A DNA stretch of 64,000 nt. It comes from CAZNPU01 sp964575335 (GTDB lineage: Bacteria > Planctomycetota > Phycisphaerae > Phycisphaerales > SM1A02). Where the stretch lies: positions 124,001 through 188,000 of the forward strand of contig CAZNPU010000004.1 of the NCBI GenBank assembly GCA_964575335.1, given 5' to 3'. Every line of letters begins with the position of its first letter. Position 1 is the stretch's first letter. The position numbers and the translations under genes were made by a program. Under the pieces are notes generated by a model. The model ran no database searches. It was not told the DNA's origin and saw nothing but the letters and a program-made list of their open reading frames with translations. This document shows, in pieces, positions 49,696-58,576 of this stretch.

Positions 49696-50790
49696 ATGAA
49701 GATGCAGAACGCCAGTCGAGGTATTGTAAGCCTGCTGATCCTGCCAGCCGTTGCCGTTCTATACGGATGCGAAGCGCCGCCGGATTCGTCGCGTACTGCC
49801 GGCCAGCCGACAATGGCTGCAACCGCAGGAAACAGCGTGTCCGCCGCCGCGACAACACCGCAGCAGCAGCAGCAGCAGCACACGCGGCAAACACAACAAC
49901 CCCCCGCCCCCATCATCGTGCCCGCCGGCGGCGACTCACCCGTGGGCACACTGGTTGACGCCAGACCAGCCGCACTGGTCAACGGTCGGCCTGTCACCTG
50001 GGGCGATCTGCGGCCTGCGCTGAACGAGCTTGCCGGCGCTGAAGCGCTTTATGAACTGGCGCTGGACCGTCGAATCGCTGAGGAACTCGCTGCCGCCAAC
50101 ATCACCATTTCGCCCGATGACGTCGCCGCCGAGCGCAAAGCGCTGCTGGAAAGTCTCAGCGACGACCCCAACATCGCCATTCGGTTGCTGGATGAACTTC
50201 GTGATCGACAGAATCTCGGCCGAACGCGCTTTGAAGCGCTGCTGCGACGCAACGCGGGTCTTCGCGCGCTTGTGCGCGATCAGGTGAGAATCACCGAGGA
50301 TGCCTTGCGCACGATGCACGAACTGATCTACGGTCCCAAGCGGCAGGCCCGCATCATGGTACTGCCCGATCTCGCTGCGGCGCAGGCGGCAATCAATCTC
50401 GTCAACACCGGCGTCAGTTTCGCGGATGCTGCAGTTGAATTGTCGATCGATTCCAGCGCGCCGCGCGGCGGGCTGCTCGAACCCATCAGCCAGGCCGACC
50501 CCGCCTATCCCGAAGCGCTGCGCCAAACCCTGTGGTCGCTGAATCCCGGTGAGATTTCCGGGCCGGTGCTGATCGATAACCGCTATGCCGTGGTGATGCT
50601 GGTCAAGCGCATCGCAGGCGAGAATGTTTCACTCGACGACGTGCGGCCGGCAATGGAGCGGCTGGTACGGATCAACCAGGAGCGGCTGCTGATGGATCAG
50701 CTTGCGCGGCGGCTCATGAGCGAAACCACCGTGACGGTATTTGATGATTCATTGCACGATGCGTGGCGGAAGCGGCGGCTCAGGCAGTAG
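49696..50790 (+). CDS. Parvulin-like peptidylprolyl isomerase lipoprotein
   Basis: A 364-residue protein. A signal peptide ends at Cys25 in L-Y-G-C, a lipobox. Then a disordered Gln/Pro-rich segment with a run of six Gln, a helical region (about 90-200) with V-N-G-R-P-V-T-W like SurA, and a parvulin-like domain (about 210-310): A-R-I-M-V, G-V-S-F-A-D-A-A-V-E-L-S-I-D, R-G-G-L-L, L-N-P-G-E-I-S-G-P-V. This layout matches SurA/PpiC-type chaperones that help outer-membrane protein folding. It stands 66 bases before the ABC transporter ATPase gene. Confidence 0.88.
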   Translation: MKMQNASRGIVSLLILPAVAVLYGCEAPPDSSRTAGQPTMAATAGNSVSAAATTPQQQQQQHTRQTQQPPAPIIVPAGGDSPVGTLVDARPAALVNGRPVTWGDLRPALNELAGAEALYELALDRRIAEELAAANITISPDDVAAERKALLESLSDDPNIAIRLLDELRDRQNLGRTRFEALLRRNAGLRALVRDQVRITEDALRTMHELIYGPKRQARIMVLPDLAAAQAAINLVNTGVSFADAAVELSIDSSAPRGGLLEPISQADPAYPEALRQTLWSLNPGEISGPVLIDNRYAVVMLVKRIAGENVSLDDVRPAMERLVRINQERLLMDQLARRLMSETTVTVFDDSLHDAWRKRRLRQ

Positions 50791-50855
50791 CTGACTACAC
50801 TGCCTCGTGCGTGCATGGCGCGCAGCTTGCGTAATGCACCAGAAAAGGCGACCGC

Positions 50856-51872
50856 ATGACCGGAACGACGACCACGCACAGACACGCAGAGACAAATGCC
50901 GGCGCTGCTGCGCTGCGCGTTGAGCATGTGCGATTCACCTATCCCGGCCGACGCGGGCAGCAGCCGTTTGAAGCGCTTCGCGGCGTCGACCTGACCATCC
51001 CCGCAGGTCAGACCGTGGCCATGCTCGGCCCCAACGGCAGCGGCAAATCCACGCTGATGAAGCTCATCAGCGGACTGCTGCCACTACAACACAACGGCGG
51101 CAGCATCAGCGTCTTCGGATCGCAGAACATTCGCGACATTCGTCGCCAGATCGGCGTGGTGTTCCAGAACGAAGGACTCGACCGGCACATGACGGTATTT
51201 GAGAACCTGCGCGATCAGGCCAGCTTGTACGGACTGCGCGGCGAAAAAGCGAAGGCGATCATCGACGAAGAACTCGCGCACGCCGATCTGATGGATCGCC
51301 GCAATGCACTGGTCAAAACGCTTTCCAAAGGATTGGCCCGGCGGGTCGATCTCTGCCGCGCCGTATTGCATCGCCCGCGATTGTTGATGCTGGATGAACC
51401 GACCGTCGGCCTTGATCCGACCGCCCGCGAGCGTTTTTTGAATCAGCTTGAGCAGTGGCGCAATCAGCGGTCGCTGACGGTGCTGATGAGCACCCACCTT
51501 GTTGACGAAGCCGATCGCCACGATCGCGTGGTGCTGATGCACCAGGGGCAACTGGTTGCGGATGATTCCCCGGCCAATCTTCGCCGCCAGGCCGGCGTGC
51601 GGCGCGTGACGGTGATGGACACCCACTGGCAGCCCCCAGCGGAGACGCGCGAAAAGTGGCGACGCAGCAGCACGGGCTGGATATTTCGGCTTGAGGCCAA
51701 TGGCGAACAGGCCAGACAGCTTGCAGCGCAATTGACCGATGCGGGCGTGCCGTATTCGATGGCTCCCCCCACGCTGGCGGATGTCTTTGAGCACCTGACC
51801 GGCGCCTCGCTTCATGATGAATCTGACGCCGCGTCTGAGTCCGCACAGCAATCGATGGAGGCGGCGCAATGA
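50856..51872 (+). CDS. ABC transporter ATP-binding protein
   Basis: A 338-residue ATPase with an intact Walker A G-P-N-G-S-G-K-S-T (about 61-69), Q-loop V-V-F-Q-N, a degenerate signature L-S-K-G-L-A-R-R-V-D-L, Walker B L-L-M-L-D-E-P-T-V-G-L-D, and H-loop M-S-T-H. The C-terminal 100 residues match the accessory region of drug/NodI-type exporters. It pairs with the ABC-2 permease gene that overlaps its stop (ATGA). Confidence 0.95.
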   Translation: MTGTTTTHRHAETNAGAAALRVEHVRFTYPGRRGQQPFEALRGVDLTIPAGQTVAMLGPNGSGKSTLMKLISGLLPLQHNGGSISVFGSQNIRDIRRQIGVVFQNEGLDRHMTVFENLRDQASLYGLRGEKAKAIIDEELAHADLMDRRNALVKTLSKGLARRVDLCRAVLHRPRLLMLDEPTVGLDPTARERFLNQLEQWRNQRSLTVLMSTHLVDEADRHDRVVLMHQGQLVADDSPANLRRQAGVRRVTVMDTHWQPPAETREKWRRSSTGWIFRLEANGEQARQLAAQLTDAGVPYSMAPPTLADVFEHLTGASLHDESDAASESAQQSMEAAQ

Positions 51873-52645
51873 ACGACGCTTCTTCAGGCCTGGCGGTGGT
51901 GATGGTGTTGGCGCGGCGGGATCTGGTGCGATTTCTGCGTCAACCGGCACGGGTGGCGGCAGCGATCGGCACGCCGGTGCTTCTGTGGCTTTTTATGGGC
52001 AGCGGATTCGCTGGCGCGTTTCGGCCGGCCATGCTCGATGAAGTGAGCTACACCGCATTTCTCTTGCCCGGCGTGATGACGCTGGTGGCGGTGTTCACGT
52101 CAATCTTCGCCAGCATTTCGATCATTGAAGACCGCCAGGCGGGATGGCTGCTATCGGTACTGGTCGCGCCGGTGCCGCGCTGGTCGATCGCGCTGGGCAA
52201 GATAGCGGGCGGCTCGTTCATGGCATGGCTGCAGGCAGCATTGTTGCTGGCAGCGGTTCCATTTGTGGGTATGGAAGCGTCGATCCCGGCAGTGCTGATC
52301 GCGCTGGCAGGGCTGGCATTGACGTGCATCGCCATGACCGCGCTGGGCGCGGCATTTGCCTGGCGAAGCGACACCACCAGCGGCTTTCACGCGGTGATGA
52401 ACCTGGTGTTCATGCCGATGTGGCTGCTTTCGGGCGCGTTTTTCCCGCCGCCTGTCGGCGCAAGCACCTGGCTGGGCTGGTTGATGTGGATCAATCCGTT
52501 GACGTGGTGTACGCAGGCGATTCGTCAGCCACTGCTGGGGCAGGAGGCGATGCTGCCGTTGCTCGGAGCGCTGGCGTTCGCTGCGGTCATGATGATGATC
52601 GCAACGGCCATGGTCACGCGGCCGACCATCGCTGCCGGCACGTAG
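51869..52645 (+). CDS. ABC-2 type transporter permease
   Basis: A 258-residue membrane protein with six hydrophobic helices, typical of the ABC-2 family (NodJ/DrrB-like). It has L-L-P-G-V-M-T-L-V, D-R-Q-A-G-W, and a C-terminal N-P-L-T-W loop. The ATG overlaps the stop of the ATPase gene, so the two form one exporter. The substrate is unknown; neighbours encode polysaccharide functions. Confidence 0.93.
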   Translation: MNDASSGLAVVMVLARRDLVRFLRQPARVAAAIGTPVLLWLFMGSGFAGAFRPAMLDEVSYTAFLLPGVMTLVAVFTSIFASISIIEDRQAGWLLSVLVAPVPRWSIALGKIAGGSFMAWLQAALLLAAVPFVGMEASIPAVLIALAGLALTCIAMTALGAAFAWRSDTTSGFHAVMNLVFMPMWLLSGAFFPPPVGASTWLGWLMWINPLTWCTQAIRQPLLGQEAMLPLLGALAFAAVMMMIATAMVTRPTIAAGT

Positions 52646-52755
52646 GGGAAAGAGCGGAACAGGGTGACAAGATCAAGATGATGAAACCTTGAGTCCCGGC
52701 TCATTCCCTTGGTCTCCCCATCCCCTTGTCTTTCTTCAACGGCCACCCGAATGCC

Positions 52756-54342
52756 TCACGAGGCTGGCGTTGACGTTGTGATCTGCTGACTGGACAGCGC
52801 AGCATTGCCGGCCGTTTTACGCCGCAAACCGTCGACCCGGTGTTTCAGTTCCGCCCAGGCATCGGGCACGAGTATGCGCATGGCGGGGATGAACAGCAGG
52901 CCCGCCACGGCAAGCACCACCAGACACTGCACCCACGCGCGATACGGCATATCCGGTACGGCGATTGATATGAGATGCGCCACTCCCACAACGCTGATCG
53001 CAAACGCCAGCGGCGCAGCCAGCACGCGGCGCAGGTCCGCCCAGCCAAGGCCAGCAGGTCGAATCGCCAGATAAACGGAAATCGGTTCAATGATGAACAT
53101 CTGCAGCGTCGTGGCGATGGCCACACCGGTCGGCCCGCCGAGCCATACCCCTATGGCGACCATCACCGCCAGCAGCAGCAATGAGATCAGCGAGATTTTC
53201 ATTCGCACATTGAAGCGACCTTGAGCCTGCAGCAGCGCGTTGGCAGGCCAACTGATCGCGCGAGCCGCCATGCCGATGCTGAGAATTTGCAGAAACGGGA
53301 TCGCGCCGTACCAGTGCTCGCGAAACAGCGCCCGAATGGCGGGATCGGCCAGTGCAGCCTGCATGAGACATGCCGGCCCAGCGATGCACGCCAACACGCG
53401 CAGCGCGCGCAAGAACGCTCTGACCTGCCGAACCGGATCGTGCTGAATCGAACTGAGCGCTGGAAACAGCACATCGCCCATATGCTGCGTGATCAGCCGG
53501 ATGGATTGCGTGGAGTTGTTGAACGCCACGGAATAAAGGCCGACCACGGCCGGGGCATACAGCACGCTGAGCACGAAATAGCCCGTGTAATGCGCCAGCA
53601 GCACGAAGCCATTGGCAGCAATGACCATCCAGCCGTCCTTGAAGAGAAATCGCCAGCGACGGACCTGCGGCTTCATCCGAACCGGCGGCCTGAGCAGCGT
53701 CCAGAAGAAAATCGCCATCCCGACAGCAACCAGAAGCCGCGGCAGCAGGATGCTGTAAGGCCCGAAGCCCACCAGAGCCATGAGGATGCTCAGCACCACC
53801 ATGCCTGCACTCTGGCAAAACGCGACAATGGCGATGAGCCGAAATCGCATCTGCCCGTGGAGCTGCGCCAGCGGCACAACATTCAGCGAGTCGACGGGAA
53901 GCTGCATGGCGAGGATCCATAACAGTCCGGCCAATCGAGGTTCGCCGTACAACTTCGCCACCAGCGGCGCAGCCGCCGCCATCAGCAACCCGCCGGCCAT
54001 GCCCAGGCAAATGGACATCCAGAACGCCGGCGTGGCCCATCGTCGAAAATGGACATGCCGCTGAATAAGGACTTCCTTCAACCCTCCCTGCCGAACCAGT
54101 TCGGGGATCGTGCTGCACATGAAGGCGATCACCACCAGACCGAAGTCTTCGGGCATGAGTACCCACATGAGCACAAATTGACTCAGGACGGTGCATATTT
54201 TGGTGATGCCTGACTGCATGACCATCATCACCATGCCGCGGGCAGTCCTGTGGCCAAGCCCCGGCTCAGACGGCGAGGGAGCTGCTGGCGGCGGTGCAAC
54301 GCGGGATGGCGGCACGGGTTGTGTCTCTGAGTAGGTGGACAT
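52756..54342 (-). CDS. Wzx-type polysaccharide flippase
   Basis: A 528-residue MATE-like membrane protein with about 12-14 helices after a Pro-rich N-terminus. Sequence such as G-M-V-M-M-V-M-Q-S-G-I-T-K-I, L-M-P-E-D-F-G-L-V-V-I-A, and V-R-Q-G-G-L-K-E-V-L-I-Q matches WzxC-like flippases that move lipid-linked oligosaccharides across the membrane. The start at 54342 (MSTYSE) is preferred to a start at 54435 because the upstream part is inside a repeat. It is divergent from the O-antigen-ligase-like gene at 54874. Confidence 0.92.
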   Translation of the reverse strand: MSTYSETQPVPPSRVAPPPAAPSPSEPGLGHRTARGMVMMVMQSGITKICTVLSQFVLMWVLMPEDFGLVVIAFMCSTIPELVRQGGLKEVLIQRHVHFRRWATPAFWMSICLGMAGGLLMAAAAPLVAKLYGEPRLAGLLWILAMQLPVDSLNVVPLAQLHGQMRFRLIAIVAFCQSAGMVVLSILMALVGFGPYSILLPRLLVAVGMAIFFWTLLRPPVRMKPQVRRWRFLFKDGWMVIAANGFVLLAHYTGYFVLSVLYAPAVVGLYSVAFNNSTQSIRLITQHMGDVLFPALSSIQHDPVRQVRAFLRALRVLACIAGPACLMQAALADPAIRALFREHWYGAIPFLQILSIGMAARAISWPANALLQAQGRFNVRMKISLISLLLLAVMVAIGVWLGGPTGVAIATTLQMFIIEPISVYLAIRPAGLGWADLRRVLAAPLAFAISVVGVAHLISIAVPDMPYRAWVQCLVVLAVAGLLFIPAMRILVPDAWAELKHRVDGLRRKTAGNAALSSQQITTSTPAS

Positions 54343-54873
54343 GACAAGCAAGCAACGGTGATCTGCCGGAAGGTGGTTCACCGCAGAGTACGCGGAGAAC
54401 GCGGAAATGGGAATGGCTGGCAAATTGCTGCGCAAAGCGTTGACTGATCAGATCTTCCGGGCTGTGTGATCGACGGCGTAGTACGTCAAGCACTGGCGCA
54501 GCCCTCAATTCTCCTCTGCGTTCTCCGCGATCTCCGCGGCACATTGAAAAGGATGGGTGGACGCAAATTCGAGTATGAAACCGGGTGTCGGGCCTCCAAC
54601 AGGAGTGCTACGTCGGTCATCTGGCGTATGATCGGCATTTTCACCGCGAAGCGTTGTCCGCAAACTTGTGCGTATGCCGCCCAATGATGGCCAAATTGCC
54701 CGATCGAAGTGGCCGATACTAAATCGCTGCAGCAGTGAGTTTGGAGGAACTTGCGGCACGGCAGCAGCGTAGAACCACTTTTTCCGCCCTTCGAACGGAC
54801 GGTTTGGCACTGCGTAGTATGCTCGCGATTTCGAGCATTTCAGGTACCTTGTCGGAGATGGCGTGATTCAGAC
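54343..54873. other. Non-coding gap between flippase and ligase genes
   Basis: About 530 bases without a convincing gene. It carries the inverted pair of CGCGGAGAACGC-type repeats (54376-54410 and 54508-54546). The frame of the next gene opens at 54751, but the hydrophobic, conserved sequence begins at 54874. Promoters for both divergent genes should lie here. Confidence 0.5.
54376..54546. repeat. Inverted pair of CGCGGAGAACGC-type repeats
   Basis: One arm at 54376-54410 contains CCGCAGAGTACGCGGAGAAC. The other arm at 54508-54546 is its inverted copy, containing GTTCTCCGCGATCTCCGCGG. The arms align over about 35 bases with roughly a quarter of positions different, about 100 bases apart. This type of repeat (CGGAGAACGCGGA) is common in intergenic DNA of several phyla. 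Confidence 0.75.
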
Positions 54874-56304
54874 ATGATGCAGGCATTGGCCATCCTGGTC
54901 GCAGCATTGGCTGTTGCGGGCGTCATTGTGATGCTCCTGCGGCCGCACTGGGCATTTGTGCTGGTGATCACCATGTGGCCGCTCGAACAGCTGCTGCAGT
55001 CCTACCTGTCCGTCCTGGCACGCTTCAACCAACTTTTCAATTATTTCGTCGGCATCATTGCGCTTGTCGCAGTGGTGATGCGTCTGAGCCGCCGCCAGGA
55101 TGTGCTTTCGGCATACTGGAACCCGGCCACCTTCCTGACGTTGCTGCTGTATTTTCTGTGGGCCATCGGTATTATTTATTCGCCAGGCCGCGACCATGCG
55201 GCAGAAGGGTTTCTCTTCTCGCTGCGTTATCAGATCCTGCTGCTGGTTATCCTGCCGCTGATCATCGTGGACATCTTCGAGTTCCGAAAGATGCTCACCG
55301 GATTCATGGTCGTGGGCAGCCTGATTGCGATCCTCATCATGCTGAACCCCACCACCTCGTACTATTCGGGGCGGTTGTCGCTCGATCTGGGCATGGCTGG
55401 CGCCCATTATGAGCGTGGGAACCCATTGGCACTCGCAGAGTTAGGCGGTCTGCTGGCCCTGGTGGCGGCTCTGATTCGGCCCGCTTCAGTGAGCCCGTTC
55501 TTCAACATCCTGCGCATCACCGCTTTTGTTGCGGGCATGGGTCTGGCCATCGCCAGCGGTTCGCGCGGACAGGTGCTGGCGGCCTGCGCTACTGGCGTTC
55601 TGTTTTTCCCCGTCGCCCGCAAACTCGCCAGCCCCAAACAGTTCTTCTTCACCATGATCGGCCTTGGCACGCTGATTCTCGGCTTGTTTGTGATGTTCAA
55701 GCTGTTTATCAGCGACCAGAACCGCGCACGATGGGACACCTTCGCGCTGACGCGCGATCTCATACAGCGGTTTGACATGGTGTGGGTGCTGTTCAGCGCA
55801 TATTTGGCAAACCCAGCGAGTTGGCTGTTCGGCCTGGGCACCAGTGCGTACGTCGTGTACTCGACCGATCGCCACACTGTCTACCCCCACAACGTCATTG
55901 CTGAGGTCGTCTGCGAACAGGGCCTGGCGGGCGCGATTGTGCTGCTGCTGATTACGGTGTTGACGATCAAATACGGCCGACGGCTGTGGGAGATGTATCG
56001 CGATGACGCCGTGATGCGCGCAACGATCGCGTGCTTATTTGCCATCTGCCTGTTCTATCTGCTGCTATCGCTCAAACAGGGCAGCGTCGCCTATCCCGCG
56101 CCGTTCTATTGGTGGCTGATTCTTTCCAAGCTCTCCTACCAGGAACAACGGTTGGGCGTGCCTGCTGCGGATTCGGCTCTGGATGATGCCTATGCCGAAT
56201 CGCATGATGACGATTGGGATGCGGAAGACGACGCTGAATTCCCCGCCGACGACAATCCGCCGCAGAGCGAGCCGCAGCAGGGCGACTATGCATTGGGCTA
56301 TTAG
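54874..56304 (+). CDS. O-antigen ligase-like membrane protein
   Basis: A 476-residue membrane protein with about 10-12 helices. The C-terminal part carries the Wzy/WaaL-type motif: L-F-G-L-G-T-S-A-Y, then Y-P-H-N-V-I-A-E-V-V-C-E-Q-G-L-A-G, where the conserved His of the ligase family lies in the large periplasmic loop. The last 50 residues are acidic and disordered. The enzyme would join or polymerise lipid-linked glycans. The start at 54874 is chosen because the first hydrophobic helix begins there. It is followed by sat. Confidence 0.9.
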   Translation: MMQALAILVAALAVAGVIVMLLRPHWAFVLVITMWPLEQLLQSYLSVLARFNQLFNYFVGIIALVAVVMRLSRRQDVLSAYWNPATFLTLLLYFLWAIGIIYSPGRDHAAEGFLFSLRYQILLLVILPLIIVDIFEFRKMLTGFMVVGSLIAILIMLNPTTSYYSGRLSLDLGMAGAHYERGNPLALAELGGLLALVAALIRPASVSPFFNILRITAFVAGMGLAIASGSRGQVLAACATGVLFFPVARKLASPKQFFFTMIGLGTLILGLFVMFKLFISDQNRARWDTFALTRDLIQRFDMVWVLFSAYLANPASWLFGLGTSAYVVYSTDRHTVYPHNVIAEVVCEQGLAGAIVLLLITVLTIKYGRRLWEMYRDDAVMRATIACLFAICLFYLLLSLKQGSVAYPAPFYWWLILSKLSYQEQRLGVPAADSALDDAYAESHDDDWDAEDDAEFPADDNPPQSEPQQGDYALGY

Positions 56305-56508
56305 TATCGCAACGTATCGGACCTGCACACAATCTATGCCTGAAGTGACGCTGCCATTGAGACTTGCTTCAATCTCGGACACGATTGATCGCGCCAGCAT
56401 GCTGGTCAGTCGGATTCCGTATTGCCTCACCTTTCGGGGGCCGCTACGATCCGGTCCGTACTCGTTTCACCACGCATGAGTTGGGGGTCAGGAGGAGGTT
56501 CAAAGGTC

Positions 56509-57732
56509 ATGGCCTCAGGATCACTTACCGTTCCGCATGGCGGCACCTTGGTCAATCGCATTGTTGACAAGGACCGTGCAAAGGTCCTCATCGAACGTGC
56601 CGCCAATCTGCCTCGCATCACGCTTTCAGCCAAACAGGCCTGCGATCTGGAAATGATCGCCATCGGCGCATTCAGCCCGCTCACCGGCTTCTGCAAGCAG
56701 AACGACTTTCTGAGCATTTGCGAAAAAATGCGCCTCGATGACGCCCACAAAGCGACCGGCCGTTACCGCGAAGGCACGGTGTGGCCCATCCCCATCACGC
56801 TTGCGGTGGACGAGAAAACCAAAAACTCGCTCGTCCGGCGAGGCCAGGCGGCGCTCTATCACGCTGACGGAACCCTCATGGCCGTGATGGACACCTCCGA
56901 CATCTATCCGCATGACAAAAAACTCGAAGTCACCAGCGTCTTCGGCACCGACGATCCGGCTCACCCCGGCGTCAAGGCTGTGCTGGACGAAGGCGACTGG
57001 CTCGTGGGCGGCACCGTGCACGTGATCACCGTCACGCCCGAAAAGCAGCCCGGCGAGCAATTCACCGAATACCGCCTTACACCGCAGCAGACGCGTGAAG
57101 CGTTCCAGCAGCGCGGCTGGAAAACCGTCGTCGCATTCCAAACCCGCAATCCCATCCACCGCGCGCATGAATACCTCACCAAATGCGCGCAGGAAATCTG
57201 CGATGGCCTGCTCATCCATCCCCTGGTAGGTGAAACCAAACCGGGCGACATTCCCGCCGACGTGCGCATGAAGTGCTACCAGGCTCTGATCGACAAGTAC
57301 TACGTCAAAGAGCGCACGATGCTCAGCGTGATGCCCGCCGCCATGCGCTATGCCGGCCCGCGCGAAGCCATCCTGCACGCACTGGTGCGAAAGAACTACG
57401 GCTGCTCGCACTTCATCGTCGGCCGCGATCATGCCGGCGTAGGCAACTACTACGGCACCTATGACGCTCAGGAAATCTTCAACCGCTTCAAATACCCGGA
57501 GCTGAACCTCACCATTCTCAAGTTCGAACATACCGCATGGTGCAATGCCTGCGAAGGCATGGTGAGCAAGAAGACCTGCCCGCATCCGCCCAGCGAACAC
57601 GTGATACTCTCGGGCACGAAGGTGCGCGAGATGCTCGCTGCAGGCGAGCGGCCGCCGCAGGAATTCAGCCGCCCCGAAGTCGCCGATGTGCTCATCGAAT
57701 GGGCCACCTCCAACGTGCCGGTGGGCGCGTAG
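56509..57732 (+). CDS. sat: Sulfate adenylyltransferase (ATP sulfurylase)
   Basis: A 407-residue enzyme that makes APS from ATP and sulfate. It matches the homo-oligomeric Sat family: R-I-T-L-S-A-K-Q-A-C-D-L-E, the Q-T-R-N-P-I-H-R-A-H-E nucleotide-binding motif, and G-R-D-H-A-G-V-G-N-Y-Y-G. The ATG at 56509 has GGAGGAGG about 11 bases upstream; an ATG at 56476 and a TTG at 56422 are less likely. cysC (APS kinase) follows 72 bases later, so together they make PAPS. No APS or PAPS reductase gene is in the window. Confidence 0.95.
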   Translation: MASGSLTVPHGGTLVNRIVDKDRAKVLIERAANLPRITLSAKQACDLEMIAIGAFSPLTGFCKQNDFLSICEKMRLDDAHKATGRYREGTVWPIPITLAVDEKTKNSLVRRGQAALYHADGTLMAVMDTSDIYPHDKKLEVTSVFGTDDPAHPGVKAVLDEGDWLVGGTVHVITVTPEKQPGEQFTEYRLTPQQTREAFQQRGWKTVVAFQTRNPIHRAHEYLTKCAQEICDGLLIHPLVGETKPGDIPADVRMKCYQALIDKYYVKERTMLSVMPAAMRYAGPREAILHALVRKNYGCSHFIVGRDHAGVGNYYGTYDAQEIFNRFKYPELNLTILKFEHTAWCNACEGMVSKKTCPHPPSEHVILSGTKVREMLAAGERPPQEFSRPEVADVLIEWATSNVPVGA

Positions 57733-57804
57733 TAACAGATCATCAGGATCACCAACGCATCGGTTCACTTTTCACTCCATCACGCACGCTCAGGCAGTCA
57801 ACGC

Positions 57805-58425
57805 ATGACCAAGCAAGTTGCAACCAACATCACCTGGCATGAAGGCACCGTTACGCGCGAGGAGCGGCAGCGGAACCTCGGCCAAAAAGGCGTCACGCTG
57901 TGGATGACCGGCCTCTCCGCCAGCGGCAAGAGCACCATCGCCGTCGCGCTGGAGCAGGTGCTGATTCAACGCGGCCATCACGCGTACCGCCTCGACGGCG
58001 ACAACATTCGTCACGGCCTGAACAAGAACCTGGGCTTTTCTGCTGAAGACCGCGCCGAAAACATTCGACGCATCGGCGAGGTGGCCAAGCTCTTCGCTGA
58101 CGCTGGCATGATCACTATCACCAGCTTCATCAGTCCCTATCGCGCCGACCGTGACCTGGTGCGCAAGCTGCACGAAGATGCAGGGCTTCCCTTCCTCGAA
58201 GTCTTCGTCGACTGCGACATCGCAGTCGCTGAGCAGCGCGATCCGAAAGGGCTGTACAAGAAAGCCCGTGCCGGCGAGATCAAGGGCTTCACCGGCATCG
58301 ACGATCCATATGAAGCGCCGAGCAACGCAGAGCTTCACCTGAAAACGCACGAACTCACCGTCGCTGAATCGGTCGAAAAACTGCTCGATCTGCTCGAGCG
58401 CGAGGGCGTCTTCGCCATCGGCTGA
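57805..58425 (+). CDS. cysC: Adenylylsulfate kinase
   Basis: A 206-residue kinase converting APS to PAPS. The P-loop G-L-S-A-S-G-K-S-T (33-41) is followed by R-L-D-G-D-N-I-R-H-G-L and N-L-G-F-S, F-I-S-P-Y-R-A-D-R-D, and K-G-L-Y-K-K-A-R-A-G-E-I-K-G-F-T-G-I-D. The length fits CysC. With sat directly upstream it forms a PAPS-producing pair. PAPS is used either for sulfate reduction or for sulfating polysaccharides; the surrounding flippase and ligase genes favour the latter as a guess. Confidence 0.97.
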   Translation: MTKQVATNITWHEGTVTREERQRNLGQKGVTLWMTGLSASGKSTIAVALEQVLIQRGHHAYRLDGDNIRHGLNKNLGFSAEDRAENIRRIGEVAKLFADAGMITITSFISPYRADRDLVRKLHEDAGLPFLEVFVDCDIAVAEQRDPKGLYKKARAGEIKGFTGIDDPYEAPSNAELHLKTHELTVAESVEKLLDLLEREGVFAIG

Positions 58426-58497
58426 ACCGAAACCGCTGCGCGTCTCGCATTGTCGCAATCATCGCCGGGACAAGTACGCGCATCATGGATGAACACG

Positions 58498-58536
58498 CAG
58501 CAAAGCGGCGCATGTCAACCACGCGCCGCTTTGCTG
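58498..58536. terminator. Bidirectional hairpin terminator between cysC and a prepilin-like gene
   Basis: A perfect 14-bp inverted repeat: CAGCAAAGCGGCGC (58498-58511) with GCGCCGCTTTGCTG (58523-58536), 11-base loop. It separates convergent genes, 73 bases after the cysC stop and 40 bases after the prepilin stop. There is no long T tract. Confidence 0.65.
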
Positions 58537-58576
58537 CACATCGCGCACAGCACAACTGCACCTGACAAATGCCTGT

